Shown here in pieces: positions 32,697-44,215 of a stretch of DNA of 64,000 bases. Below the pieces are notes generated by a model. It saw only the letters and a list, made by a program, of their open reading frames with translations, was not told the origin of the DNA and searched no databases. The stretch is from Adenophora triphylla var. japonica (lineage: Eukaryota > Streptophyta > Magnoliopsida > Asterales > Campanulaceae), in the NCBI GenBank assembly GCA_022495995.1, contig JAFEMH010002501.1, forward strand, positions 124,001-188,000, read 5' to 3'. Every line of letters starts with the position of its first letter. Position 1 is the stretch's first letter. A program made the translations under genes and the position numbers.

Positions 32697-33026
32697 CAAG
32701 TGGCTCTCTGCAGAGACCACATTTCAGTTGTAAGTTCTGTTAGTCCTCGATGTAAAGTGGGACGTGGCCTCCCAGAGTCAATGGCTTACAAGTTGTATTT
32801 TCCCCTTGTTGAGTAATAAAACAAAGCACTCTTATGCATTTTATACACATTCTTGTTATACACTTTGCACACACGTTTGGATGATTTTGAATGTTGAACA
32901 ATAGAAAGACTCGTCTACGGACGAGGCGTGTTGGGTGAACTCTCGGTTCTTCCCAACACGTAACTTGACCCCCCGAACCCATTTTCTCTCTAAAAAAGGT
33001 TTTCAATGTTTCCTCTAAAAACGGCG

Positions 33027-33036
33027 TGGCGACTCC
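33027..33036 (+). other. tRNA-Arg 3'-end complement inside E1 LTR
   Basis: TGGCGACTCC, identical to the complement of the last ten bases of a plant tRNA-Arg, lies 46 bp before the primer site start. Also at 41002-41011 in the 3' LTR. Confidence 0.6.
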
Positions 33037-33072
33037 TTATTTTTTATTTTTTTTCGGCGAGCGTTCATTCAG

Positions 33073-33090
33073 TGGTGACTCTGCTGGGGA
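33073..33090 (+). other. E1 primer-binding site, tRNA-Arg type
   Basis: TGGTGACTCTGCTGGGGA, one base after the LTR. It differs from the D site TGGCGACTCTGCTGGGGA by one C-to-T change. The best plant match I know is tRNA-Arg, with one mismatch in the D form. Confidence 0.75.
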
Positions 33091-33091
33091 C

Positions 33092-34428
33092 TTGAAACTT
33101 GTTTTTCAAAAGTGGGTCAAACTTTTGTTATTGTTCAACATTCACTTCATTCATTTGTGTGTGCTTGGTTGTGTGACATTGTATGTGCCTAAAATGCATT
33201 TTATTGCTCTGCTTAATTCCCTCCCCCTTCCTTTTTTCCTGTTGAGATTGTGCTAGTGCTGGGGTTGAGTCATTGCATTGTGCTTGGAGGCTGGGGCTGA
33301 TTTGGTCTTTGTTCAGATTCTGGATATGGGACTCCTTATGTCACGCGACACATTTAACCTCCTCATTCCTGTGTCACGCGACATAAGTTGTCATTTTGCA
33401 GGAGTTGGATTTTTGTACAGGTTATGATTATGGGGCAGTCCCCCATGATCAATTATTGATCCTTGATTATTATGCTCTGCGGGGATGTGTGTGTGAGTTG
33501 TTTTCATTTCTCTCCCTTTCAAATAAAAAATAAAAAAATAATAAGAAAAAAAAAATCATTTTCGCAAAATAAAGGAACATAGCCATCCACACACTACTTC
33601 ACATAGATCTAGAACCCTCGGGTGCGATTGACGGCATCGCGGACGGTGATGTATGTCGCCTACGCTTGAGCGCCTAATATCAAACCTATCCCCCTAGTGC
33701 GTTTTAGGTGGTGCCACACATTTAACCTTACCCAAACGGTTGGTTTTGACACGACATTTTCAAATACACTAAAATATATTGTTTCAAAAATTCTTAATAA
33801 GCTTTCGTACCTATCTCGAAACCTAGCACGTGTGGGCATGTTGCCAACGCAACATGGTTTCACGAGAGGACATGTCGTTCCCACGACATGTTCTAACGAG
33901 AGATCATGTCGCTTTGTCAACGTGCACTGACGAGAGGTTATGCCGGATTTTTTCCTTGAAATTCTTCAGGAATACCCGTTATGCTGCCCAAATTTCTCCA
34001 GAAATTGGGGCTGCTCGTTCGTCCCATAAATGCTTTGGTTTTGTTTAGGTATTATCGCCTATTATTAATTTTGAACCAATACATTTGGTGTATTTGTGGA
34101 TGATGTGTCCCTAGGTTCCCCCGAGGTCTAGATTGCGTGAAATAAAGGATTAGCCTTTCCCAACCGTTCATAGGACTTAAAAGACACTGATTTCTACTTG
34201 AACACTAATAAGATGTTGCGCGAGTCCATCTCTTTCCGTACTATTCCCTCTCCCTTACCTTCTCAAAGTTCTTTACCCTCCGTCTATACACGCTCTCACC
34301 TCTTCACCTCTGCAGGGCTACGACAAGTTGGGTGTGTGCTCTTGTGCCCGGCGCTCGATTGGTCCATATTCCCGAGGCGGAAACAGTTCAAGTGCCCGAG
34401 CAGTCGTTCATCTGATTCGGAATCCAAA
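33092..34428 (+). other. E1 leader (5' untranslated region)
   Basis: Non-coding. TGTCACGCGACA palindromes lie at 33339-33350 and 33372-33383 (33 bp apart). The section 33600-34060 is matched in reverse by 63130-63640 of F. No gene was seen. Confidence 0.75.
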
Positions 34429-34612
34429 ATGCTCGGTGCAGAGAAGATTATGGCCCACCAATCTGGAAGTTCATATCCCATGGGTCAGTAGAGTGCAAAT
34501 GGTGCGTCCATCGAAAAGTTGCGGGCTACCCTTGAAGCTGTTTTTCCTCGCGAGCGGGAGGCCCGGTTACTTGCTCATATTGTTAAAGCTAAGGAGGGCG
34601 ACTTATGAAGTA
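34429..34612 (+). pseudogene. gag: E1 gag N-terminal remnant
   Basis: MLGAEKIMAHQSGSSYPMGQ, a TAG (34489-34491), then SANGASIEKLRATLEAVFPR and EREARLLAHIVKAKEG. It aligns with the start of F gag (MSGAKVIPSAQSGYPLTSGW, SVTELRATLEDAMVRECKAQ). Sequence homologous to F's post-gag spacer resumes by about 34780, so the rest of gag and all pol are deleted. Confidence 0.75.
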
Positions 34613-35515
34613 CATAAAGATTGAGAAGGGTCCTCACCGCACCGATGGCAACGATGCTCTTCCTCCCATCCGAAGTTGATGCAGTCAATCAGTCCTCGTA
34701 GGATCTAGAATGCCCGCTGTTGGACATGAGTCTGTCGAGTCCAAGTTGGACCAGTTTTTGCTTTGCAGTGATAAAATCTTTTTTTCTCTTCTTGCTAGAC
34801 TCGAGACATCACTTGCACACCTACGTTACACTCGATTGAAATGGTCTTATGCCAAATGATCACTTGTGCTGCTCACCGACTAATGCTTTGAAATGACTAA
34901 TGTTTAAATTGATCGGAGTGAGAAAATCGACTGATATCCTTCCCAAAGTGGGGCTCACCAATTCTCCATCTCGCGTCTCCTGTGCTCACATACCTTCCTT
35001 CGCCCTCACCATCTCGTTGTTCGATGAATTTGCACGGATCTTCCTCAAAGTAAACTTAAGCAAGCAAATGAAGACTCAATCTCGTTCGGATCATCCGGTA
35101 GGGACCGCGGTTGAAACCTTTCACCCTTAAGAAAACCATCACCTTACCCTTACCTAAACAATATCCCTTCATTTCAAGATCGGCATGTTTTGAAACCCAT
35201 TTAGCCATCGCCAAAAGAATAGGGACTATCCTTGAGACTCCCGTGATTCAAAGAAAGATTGACCGTCTCCAAGTTCAAGAACGACGGAAAGCAACGATCC
35301 ATCCTGGGGACTAGCTGAAATTCACCTCTCAAAAACAAAAATACAAAAAAAAGAAGAGAGAATTAAAAAAAAAAAAAAAAGAAAGAGAGCCTAGTCCCTA
35401 GCGATCTTCTCAAAAAAGCAAAAGTCAGAGGACCCGGTCTTTACTCAAAGGGAGTCTCAGAGCGAATAAAGAGACAGCATGGATGTCCCCTCACCTCCCA
35501 AAACCGATCCCAAGC

Positions 35516-35723
35516 TGTCCTCTCGATTTTAGAGGACATTCCCATTACCCTTACCTTTGCCTTTAGCCAAAGCCAAGATTGACCTCTCATTCTTAGAGGC
35601 AATAAAGATGCAATCACAGATTTCCTCGCCCTAGAAATCCCAAACACATACCCAAAAGCCAACCTCTTATCTTTAGAGGTTCAGTCAGCAAAAAGCCCAG
35701 CCGACCTCTCGTCTTAAGAGGTC
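35516..35723 (+). other. Four CCTCT-N7-AGAGG hairpins in E1
   Basis: TGTCCTCT/AGAGGACA (35516-35538), CCTCT/AGAGG (35581-35599), AACCTCT/AGAGGTT (35661-35681), GACCTCT/AGAGGTC (35703-35723). All loops are 7 nt. The outer stem bases differ between hairpins but pair in each. Confidence 0.8.
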
Positions 35724-36090
35724 ATGATATCCCGAATCACCCAAAGACCGGTCGAAATCCCGAAACCCAGTCGCAGTTCCTATCGGATAGCAGTTTCATT
35801 CCAATATCGTCGAGATCTAAAACAGATTATTGTTTAAAGAGGAGCCAAGTCCATCCCGGCTCAAAGGACCGTCAAGCGAAGACTGTGCAAATTCCATCTG
35901 TCCATTCGACGTCGCATGTGAGCATATTTCATTTCTCCTCCGCAAACACTTGTCGTGGACGTCCCACTGAGGCTTCACATCCGTGTCTCCCATCGACACT
36001 CCAAGAGGACATGCTTTTAGATTCCCAAAATCCTCATAGGTCCTCAGATCCTCGAATTCCAACGTTCATTCTATTCATTCGGGATAAGCC

Positions 36091-36154
36091 CGAACTACGG
36101 CAACCTGAACTCCTCCTATGGAGGGGAATGTAGGCAACCATAACTGGTCCGGTC
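36091..36154 (-). other. 60-bp structured module, E1 copy 1
   Basis: On the minus strand: GACCGGACC..GGTTGCCTACATTCCCC, a short GGAGG hairpin, then CAGGTTGCCGTAGTTCG. Partner of 38927-38995. Conserved in F and D. Confidence 0.75.
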
Positions 36155-37549
36155 GAAATCATAAATAGATCTCAGAAGATCCGGTCTCCTGAAGGACCAT
36201 GCCCATACACTATTCATCTTTCCGAGTTTGATTCTCGATATCAGTGGGCTTTCTCCTCAGGATTGATAGAAATATTTGTTCATATCGGCTTTGGTGGTTG
36301 AATAACCCGAACATCAATAAAGGGTTTTAAGCAGCTTTGTGATCATCACGAATAAGACAAGTTTTCAAGTGTCTCGACAAGTCTTCTCTTTCTACATCAT
36401 AGGAAGATAGAGCTAAACACTATTTCGGTCAGCAGGGGATTCCATACACTTTTCCACACCTTGTGATGCTTATACTCTCCCAAAAGAGTTAAACCCCAAA
36501 GCGAGAGTGTCATACACAAAATCGGGATTCATTTCCCACCTTCGAAAGATATGCCCCTGCACGTAAACACTTCCGAGTCTTGTCCAGCGACTGATTGACT
36601 GCGGTTTGAAATGATGGGTTGCTTCTTCGGCCACAAGATGACTCTGCCTGCGATGAAGCTGCATGGAATTTCCTCAAGCTGGGGCTTTGGTTAAGGTATC
36701 CCTCAGGCTCTCCTTACCAGATTCCCTCAAGGTTTGCTTTGCACTATCAACTGGGGCTTCACCAAGCCGGGATCATCCTCTGCACGTTCTCTGCTGCTTG
36801 CTGTCTCAGATGCGCGATACACTTTGTCCTCACTAGCAACAGACCTGCTGCAGCCAGTTCTCCCGGAAGCGTCCCCGACTTGCCTAGATGCGCCATATCA
36901 TTTCCCTACCTCGTGGGAGAGGGTCCACCTCATTGTAAACACTTTCGTCTTATACACGATAGAGCAACTGATACATACATATCTGCTCACCAAGTCGTGC
37001 AAAAGAAAAAAAACCTCCCTACTTCCTATTCTCCCCAGCTGAGATGGATTTGTGCAACAAAAGATTAATAATGCATAAGCAAAGAGTCTAATAAAGTGCA
37101 AAGTGCCTAGAGTGTTGTGTCTCCCCCCGTAGAGTACAATAATTAGGTGATCATAATGTGATCGTGAGGACTGCCCCTCGAATCACAATTTTAGACAAGG
37201 ATTCCAAACCCTACAGGTAGCGAACCCCGCCTTTATCATCAGGCCCGGACTCATCGGCATCATATAGAAGAGCCCCAGCTGCCCCAGAATCCAAGCAATA
37301 ATGATCACCAGTCCCGACGACTTCAAAGCCTGTATTGCAAAGACCGTCCTATGAACGGCCATCCAGCAAACGTCAACAAGTGGTAGCCTCAGCCCCCAAA
37401 CAATGCTTGTCAAAGAAAGAAGAGCCCCAGCTGCCCCAGAATCCAAGCAATAATGCTCACCAGTCTCGACGACTCCAAAGCCTATTTTGCATGATAAACC
37501 GAGACAAAGAGTCCGCATCTGTCAGTTTCCCCAATAATGTGCGTCAAGA

Positions 37550-37805
37550 CAAGTGGCCCCAAAGCACCAGAGGAACCTGCTCCCTATGCAAGCAAAGTTC
37601 CAAGATCAGTGGCCCCAAAGCACCAGAGGAACCTGCTCCCTATGCAAGCAAAGTTCCAAGATCAGTGGCCCCAAAGCACCAGAGGAACCTGCTCCCTATG
37701 CAAGCAAAGTTCTAAGATCAGTGGCCCCAAAGCACCAGAGGAACCTGCTCCCTATGCAAGCAAAGTTCCAAGATCAGTGGCCCCAAAGCACCAGCAAGAG
37801 CCCGA
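37550..37805 (+). repeat. 56-bp tandem repeat in E1
   Basis: Units marked by CAAAGTTC at 37593, 37649, 37705 and 37761, exactly 56 bp apart, nearly identical. As 56 is not a multiple of three, the open frames across it rotate and are not genes. Confidence 0.9.
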
Positions 37806-37920
37806 TACCTAGCAAGCAAAGTCCCCGGCTTACCAAGCAAAGCTCAGGACGCAAAAGTCAACAGTCAACAAAGATCGCCCAGCATTTGGCAAAACCAGTA
37901 AACTACCAACAAAAGGAAAG

Positions 37921-38840
37921 CAGTAGCGTGAGCCCCCCGACAGCTACACTTATCCCCAGCAGAGCAGAAGCAGCAGTAGCGTGAGACCCTCTGGCAGCTA
38001 CCCTGCACCAACACCTAGTGGTATGAGACCCTCCGGCATCCACAAAGACCAGCAGCAGTAGCGTGAGACCCTCCGACAGCTACCCTGCACCAACACCTAG
38101 TGGTATGAGACCCTCTTGCATCCACAAAGACCTGCAGCAGTAGCGTGAGACCCTCCGGCAGCTACCCTGCACCAACACCTAGTGGTATGAGACCCTCCGG
38201 CATCCACAAAGACCAGCAGCAGTAGCGTGAGACCCTCCGGTAGCTACCCTGCACGAACACCTAGTAGTATGAGACCCTCCGGCATCCACAAAGACAGTTG
38301 TATCATGACACCCTCCGGCAGCTACAACCCGTCAATGATGATAGCATGAGACCCTCCGGCAGCTACTCGCCAATACCAGTTGCAGCATGAGACCCTCCGG
38401 CAGCTATAATCTGGCACCAATGGTAGCTACTAGCCACCCGCAGTAGTACCAACAAAGTGGTATGAGACCCTCCGGCATCCACAAAGACCAGTTGTAGCAT
38501 GAGACCCTCCGGCAGCTACAACCCGTCAACAGCGATAGCATGAGACCCTCCGGCAGCTACTTGCCAATACCAGTTGCAGCATGAGACCCTCCGGCAGCTA
38601 CAACCTGGCATCAATGGCAGCTACTAGCCACCCGCAGTAGTACCAACAAAGTGGTATGAGACCCTCCGGCATCCACAAAGACCAGTTGTAGCATGAGACC
38701 CTCCGGCAGCTACAACCCGACAACAGCGATAGCATGAGACCCTCCAGCAGCTACTCGCCAATACCAGTTGCAGCATGAGACCCTCTGGCAGCTACAACCT
38801 GGCACCAATGGCAGCTACTAGCCACCCACATTAGTACCAG
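37921..38840 (+). repeat. Hairpin repeat array of E1 (about 20 copies)
   Basis: Each copy is stem-bulge-TG-AGACCCTCCGG-CA-stem. Stem classes: GTAGC/GCTAC, GTGG(T)ATG/CATCCAC, GTTGTAGC/GCTACAAC. The first half alternates the first two classes at about 80 bp. The second half is a higher-order repeat of about 194-204 bp (GTTGTAGC copies at 38297, 38491 and 38695). Lies just before the 3' LTR, where Tat elements are known to carry variable tandem repeats. Confidence 0.88.
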
Positions 38841-38926
38841 CCCCCTCAAGAAATTACAGGTAAGCACAATAAAGGTATGAAGACACATCTCTACCCCTTT
38901 CTTGCTTGTAGTCAGTTTTGGTAATT

Positions 38927-39113
38927 CCGAACTATGATTTGGCTTGATTCCCTTTTAAGGGATACATGGGAATCCTTTCTCCAAAAGGTCCAGCCATCCG
39001 ATTTCCCCAGGTCACCTTCTAGCCCGTTGCCTTATCCCCTGATGCTCATTGGGATTGGGCCTTATTTTATCGACAACCTCACTTTTTCCAAAAGTGACGT
39101 TGCCGAGGGGCTC
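38927..39113 (-). other. 60-bp structured module, E1 copy 2, and polypurine tract
   Basis: Module (38927-38995) in minus reading: GGACC..GGATTCCCATGTATCCC..GGGAATCAAGCC..CATAGTTCGG. The plus-strand GCCGAGGGGCTC (about 39102-39113) abuts the LTR as polypurine tract. Confidence 0.7.
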
Positions 39114-41045
39114 TGTAAGTATGCCAATCCAATTCGCAACCCTTTTAAATGCATTTTAATGTAATAAAATTACATTAAGGGGCGTTTTGATAAATTCCCG
39201 GTCCGTTCCGAGACTTCTGGAAATATTTTATAAGTTTCTCGCGAAGGAAGTATGTTTTAGTATTTTTCCCGGACAAAAGGACCTACAAGGAATTAACTTC
39301 TTTGGACCTTTGAGAAATTAGCTCGGAATGTTCCAGATGTAGGTTTTGGCGCCAGAAACAGTTACGGGCATGCCCAGTCGTGCGACAACTTGAGCCATGG
39401 AAAAGCGATATCTTGGGTCGTGCGACATTTTAATTCCTTTTCCCAATTTACATTTAAATACCAAATTGCTTCATTTGTAAAAGGCATCTAACACACAGAA
39501 CATGCACAACTCTCACAGATTCACTTTCTCTCTCTCCTTTTTCACTCTATACGCAGATACGCAGAGGACCCCCATTGCCAAGCTTCCTCAACCTCAACCA
39601 AACCTCCTCCCTCTCCGGTCAAGACCAATTGATCCTCCTTGACCTCAAAACCAACCGGCGATCTCACCCAACCTCAACCTCCATCACCGGCGACCTTCTT
39701 CTTCGATTACCAAGCTTCCTCGATCCAATCTCTCCCTAATCTCCTTCCCTCAACTCCCCGGCCAAACCCAACAACAACCGCTCCTTGCTCAACCTGTTCC
39801 CCGACGATCCTCAACCTCCTCACCGGTGAAAGCTCAATTCCCCTCAATCGCCCATCTCTGTGTTTCTCCCTCCAACAACTGATTTCTTCCCCTGTTCCGG
39901 ACACCGTGTCTCTAACCCAAAACAACGACCTAACTCCAATCTCAATCTCCCTGCCTCCACCGTTCCTCTCAATTCCCTCCAAGTCCGACGACCACACCTC
40001 TCCCGTCTTCCAGATCCTGAGCCGCCAACTACCACCGCCACTAACAACACCAATCACCGTAGTTTCCTATCCACACCAAAACCTAAACTGATCCTCAATT
40101 GCTTCCCCTGTTTCAGAGCTCAAGCCAATTCTGATCGATACATACACGCACGTATTGGGAACTGCAAAGTCACTTGGAGCTAATTGGCCGTTTCAATCTG
40201 AGTTCGTGAGTTTGTTCCGTGAAGCTGATTGAAGACTCTCTATACTGACTTGGTATAGAGAGTATGGACTACGAGGGTAACGACTTCCCTCACCTCTATC
40301 TCGCATTTACTGTTTATTTGTTTCATTGCAATTGATATTCCTTGGACTTGATAATTGGACTCCATTTGTCCTCAATTATCAAGTCTCAACTGCCGATCTC
40401 TCTGTTTAATATGTTTGGTTTGGTATTATTGATATTCATAATGTGATTTTGTGGGATTTGTGGTTTATTGGCCAAGGGATTGTGGATCTCCCTATATCCA
40501 CATCCCTTTGGTCAATCCATTATGAATTCGTTGGTTTCTGAGTTGTTTTGGTATTGTGTTGGGACTTTAACCATTCTCTATTAGATCTGTGCTCAAATTT
40601 TAAGGTTCTTGCAGATGGTTAACTCGTGTCACGCGACACAATTGGACATTTGGAGTCCTGTGTCACGCGACACAAGTGGCTCTCTGCAGAGACCACATTT
40701 CAGTTGTAAGTTCTGTTAGTCCTCGATGTAAAGTGGGATGTAGCCTCCTAGAGTCAATGGCTTACAAGTTGTATTTTCCCCTTGTTGAGTAATAAAACAA
40801 TGCACTCTTATGCATTTTATACACATTCTTGTTATACACTTTGCACACACGTTTGGATGATTTTGAATGTTGAACAGTAGAAAGACTCGTCTACGGACGA
40901 GGCGTGTTGGGTGAACTCTCGGTTCTTCCCAACACGTAACTTGACCCCCGAACCCATTTTCTCTCTAAAAAAGGTTTTCAATGTTTCCTCTAAAAACGGC
41001 GTGGCGACTCCTTATTTTTTATTTTTTTCGGCGAGCGTTCATTCA
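39114..41045 (+). repeat. E1 3' LTR (1932 bp)
   Basis: TGTAAGTATGCCAATCC...GCGTTCATTCA, a close match to 31168-33071 with small indels, followed by GTAAG. Confidence 0.9.
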
Positions 41046-41598
41046 GTAAGCAACTACCTTTTCTTCATTTATTGTTTTGAACTGTTTAAAACTCTTGTCT
41101 TTCATGATGACTGGTTTCTGATTCTTCCTCTGCTTGATTGTACCAGGTCTCGGCTGACATTTACTGGAGTTTTGCTCTTCATTATACCGGGGCCATGGAT
41201 ATGATTGATCAGCTGGTGAGGAGCAACCGTTATATGAGGGAGCGGTGTCTGGCTCAGAGCTCTGATGATGGTGAAAGAGGGCTCGTATTGATATGTCTGC
41301 AGATGATACACACAGGCCCAGGACTAAGACTGCTCCTCGTCGTCCCCCTAGTCCTCCCAGTTCTGAGTATGAGAGTGATGCTTCTGGAGATCCTCACGAG
41401 CTTGAGACCATGGCTATTCCCGCTGTCCACGACCCTTTCCATGATGATCCTGTTATTTATCACGATCCTGCTATCGATCCCGATCATGCACACGCGGAGG
41501 GCAATAATGCAGATGGAGAGGAGAGCTAGGGAGGTGACGATGATGATTCTGATGATGACGGAGATGCCTATGTTTCTGAGGGCGATGGCTCGGAGTAG

Positions 41599-42060
41599 TC
41601 TCTTATATCAAAACACGGCCTTTTGATTATTGTACCCCCTTTTGGCAAGAAACGGCCAAACACTTATTCTTTTTTTTTTTTTGTAAAAACTTATTTGCAT
41701 TGCATTTTCCTAATTCTAGCACATTATTACTAGTTATTAGTTGTTTGCGCGAGTCCACTTTTTGGGAAGAATGGGAATGAATGGTTTTTTGAATGGCTAT
41801 GTCATGAGTATGAATGGTTTATATGGTTTGGGGCTTGTATATATGAATGGTGAATGTGTATGCTATTTGAATGAATCCCTCTCCCATGATGCTTGCAGGG
41901 TGTCTTTGCTGTTTTGCAGTTTGAAACAAGTCAGGGCGTGCCCTAGTACAGATCAGATTGCAGCTTGCTGATGTCTGGTGTTGGACTTATTGTGTCGCAT
42001 GACTCAGGATAGCTGGGGCACATTCTGTCGCGTGACACAACAAGTCATGCTGACAGGCCT
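41599..42060. promoter_or_regulatory. PMD 3' flank in F with palindrome pair
   Basis: After the PMD stop, TGTCGCATGACTCA (core start 41993) and TGTCGCGTGACACA (start 42026) lie 33 bp apart, the family spacing. No TATA box is evident nearby on either strand. No gene. Confidence 0.6.
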
Positions 42061-44215
42061 TCCAATCTAGGCTTCCACATTATCTCAAAACTTCTCTTTT
42101 TTTGCTTAGGGTATGAAACTCAGTAGCCCCAACACGAGGTATACCTTTGGTAACAAATCAATTCCCAAGGATTGGGGTTATAGAACCAGCCCCAGGAATT
42201 GCACAAGTGCACAAATCATTCTCCTCCTCTGGTCAAGCCCCAGTCTAACACCTAGTCTTATTGCAGTCAAAACAATCATGCAACTCAGGGGGAGGTTATT
42301 CTTTAAGTTTCAGTCAGTCAGTCGGTGGACAAGACTCAAGAACGTATATGTGCAGGGGCATATTCTTCGAAGGTGAAATGAATCCTTTATGTTATGATAT
42401 TCTCGCTTTAGGTTTGACTCTTTTGGGAGAGTATAAGCGTCACAAGGTGTGGAAAGTGTATGGAAGCCCCTGCTTGATAGAAATACAGTGTTTAGCTCTA
42501 TATATATCCCTAAAATGTAGAGAGGAAGACTTGCCGAGACACTTGAAAACTTGTCTTATTCGGGATGATCACAAAGCTGCTTAAAACCCTTTATTGGTGT
42601 TCGGGTTATTCAATACCAAAGCCGATATGAACAAATATTTTAATCAATCTTGAGGAGAAAGCCGACTGATATCAAGAATTAAACTTCGAAGGATGGACAG
42701 TGTATGGGCATGGTCCTTGAGGAGACTGGATTTTCTGAGATTTATTTGTGATTTCGACCGAACCATTTATGGTTGCCTACGTTCCCCTCCTTAGGAGGAG
42801 CTCAAGTCGCCGTAGTTCGGGCTTATCCCGAATGAAGATAATGAACGGTGAAATTCAGGGATGCTGAGGACTTTTGAAGATTTTAAGAATTGAAAGTACG
42901 TGTCCTCTTAGAGTGTCGATGGGAAGCACGGATGTGAAGCCCCAGTGGGACGTCCACGGTAAGTGTTTGCGGAGGAGAAATGAAATATGCTCACTTACAA
43001 CGTCGAATGAACGGATGAAATTTACACAATCTTCAATTGATGACCTGAAACTGTTATTCGGTACGAACTGCGACTGGGTCTCGGGTTTTTGATCGGTCTT
43101 CGGGTGATTTGGGATATCATGACCTCTTAAGACGAGAGGTCGGCTGGACTTTTTGCTGACTGAACCTCTAAAGACGAGAGGTTGGCTTTTGGGTATGTGT
43201 TTGGGATTTCTAAGGGAAGGATATCTTGTGATTGCATCTTTGCTGCCTCTAAGAATGAGAGGTCAATATTGGCTTTGGCAAGGCAAGGGTAACGGTAATG
43301 GGAATATCCTCTAAAATCGAGAGGACGGCTTGGAATTGGTTAGAAGTAATGGTGAGGGACATCCGTGCTGTCTCTTTATTCACTCTGAGACTCGTCTTTG
43401 AGTAACGACCAAATCTTTTGGCTTTCGCTTCTGAGAGGATCGCTGGGGACTAGGCTCTCTTTCTTTTCTTTTTTTTTATTCTCTTTTTTTTTGTATTTTT
43501 TTCTCTCTTTTTTCCAAATTTTTTTTTGAGAGGAGCATTTCAACTAGTCCCCAGGATGGATCATTGCTTTCTGCAGCTCTTGAACTTGGACCAGGTCGAT
43601 CTTCTTTTGAATCACAGGAGCCTCAAGGATAGTCCCTCTTCTTTTTGAGATGGCTAAATGGGTTTCAAAAATGTGCCGATCTTGAATTGAAAGTGTATTG
43701 TTTAGTGAGGGTACGATAATGGTTTTCCTAAGGGTGAAGGTTTCAACCGCAGTCCCTACCGGATGATCCGAACGAGATTAAGTCTTCATTTGCTTCCTTA
43801 AGCTTACTTCGCGGAAGATCCATGCAAATTCATCGAACAACGAGATGGTGAGGCCGAAGGAAGATATGTGAGCACAGGGGATGCGAGATGGGGAGTTGGT
43901 AAGCCCCACTCTGGAAGGATATCAATCAATTTTCTCACTCCGATCAATTTAAGCATTAGCCATTTCAAAGCATTAGTCGGTGAGCAGCACAAGTGATCAT
44001 TTGGAATAAGACCATTTCAATTAAATGTAACGTGAGTGTGCAAGTAATGTCTCGAGTCTAGCAGGAAAAGAAACAAATATTTTATTATTGAAATAAAAGA
44101 CTCATAACATGGATGCAATAGATTCAAATCATAGAAACACTTGCTAACAAAACAAAATAAAACCATCTAGGACCCTACGATGCCTGACTGACTGACTTCT
44201 TCACATGGGGTATCC
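42061..44215 (-). other. F structured spacer
   Basis: Mirror of E1 34780-37060. Holds the 60-bp module (42754-42820, plus reading GGTTGCCTACGTTCCCC..GCCGTAGTTCGG) and four CCTCT-N7-AGAGG hairpins (43121-43141, 43163-43183, 43246-43262, 43307-43325). T-rich block at 43462-43530. No gene was seen. Confidence 0.7.

Larger units (their letters stand above)
31168..33071 (+). repeat. E1 5' LTR (1904 bp)
   Basis: TGTAAGTACACCAATCC...GCGTTCATTCA. It is about 500 bp longer than the F LTR, mostly from a C/T-rich block (31600-32200) that gives spurious ORFs on both strands. Close match to 39114-41045. Confidence 0.9.
34613..37330 (+). other. E1 structured spacer
   Basis: No gene seen; ORFs here are not conserved with F. 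It holds an A-rich block (35336-35392), four hairpins with a CCTCT/AGAGG core (35516-35723) and the 60-bp module in reverse (36091-36154). The order is the mirror image of F 42100-44200. Confidence 0.7.
31168..41045 (+). mobile_element. Element E1: non-autonomous Tat-lineage element inside F
   Basis: LTR (31168-33071), tRNA-Arg primer site (33073-33090), leader, gag start remnant (34429-34612), long structured spacer, 56-bp repeats, hairpin array, polypurine tract, LTR (39114-41045). Shares leader, spacer, hairpins and LTR ends with F, so it inserted into a member of its own family in the opposite orientation. It lacks pol and also lacks the antisense PMD gene, which would lie between about 37060 and 37200. 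Confidence 0.88.
29286..41598 (+). pseudogene. Plant mobile domain (PMD) gene of element F, split by E1
   Basis: Recognised by similarity to the D copy and to PMD proteins (W.TT..FHFSWG, GEAGLAKLYLALDDFSRG). Exon 1 is 29286-29453 (56 codons, basic: MPPRPRPTKKGPQQAQLAAR). Exon 2 is about 29700-30404, with frameshifts near 29900 and 30385. Exon 3 is 30497-31162 (222 codons, phase 0: YEVIGCYAWQVEEVYPATMF, LYLGERVYRQHGPG). Exon 4 is 41147-41598, with a frameshift near 41270, ending in an acidic Asp/Glu tail. E1 sits exactly at the exon 3 donor. PMD proteins are linked to silencing and to transposon-derived functions in plants; its role here is unknown. It runs antisense to F. Confidence 0.8.

Noticed and set aside
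34900..35130. Small ORFs in the E1 spacer (34900-35314, 35817-36133, 36619-37068)
   Set aside because: The homologous F spacer does not keep these frames. They are non-coding by comparison.
37921..38840. Regular direct repeats with spacers, resembling a CRISPR array
   Set aside because: The genome is a plant, units form variable-stem hairpins with higher-order periods, there is no cas gene, and the array lies in a retrotransposon 3' region.
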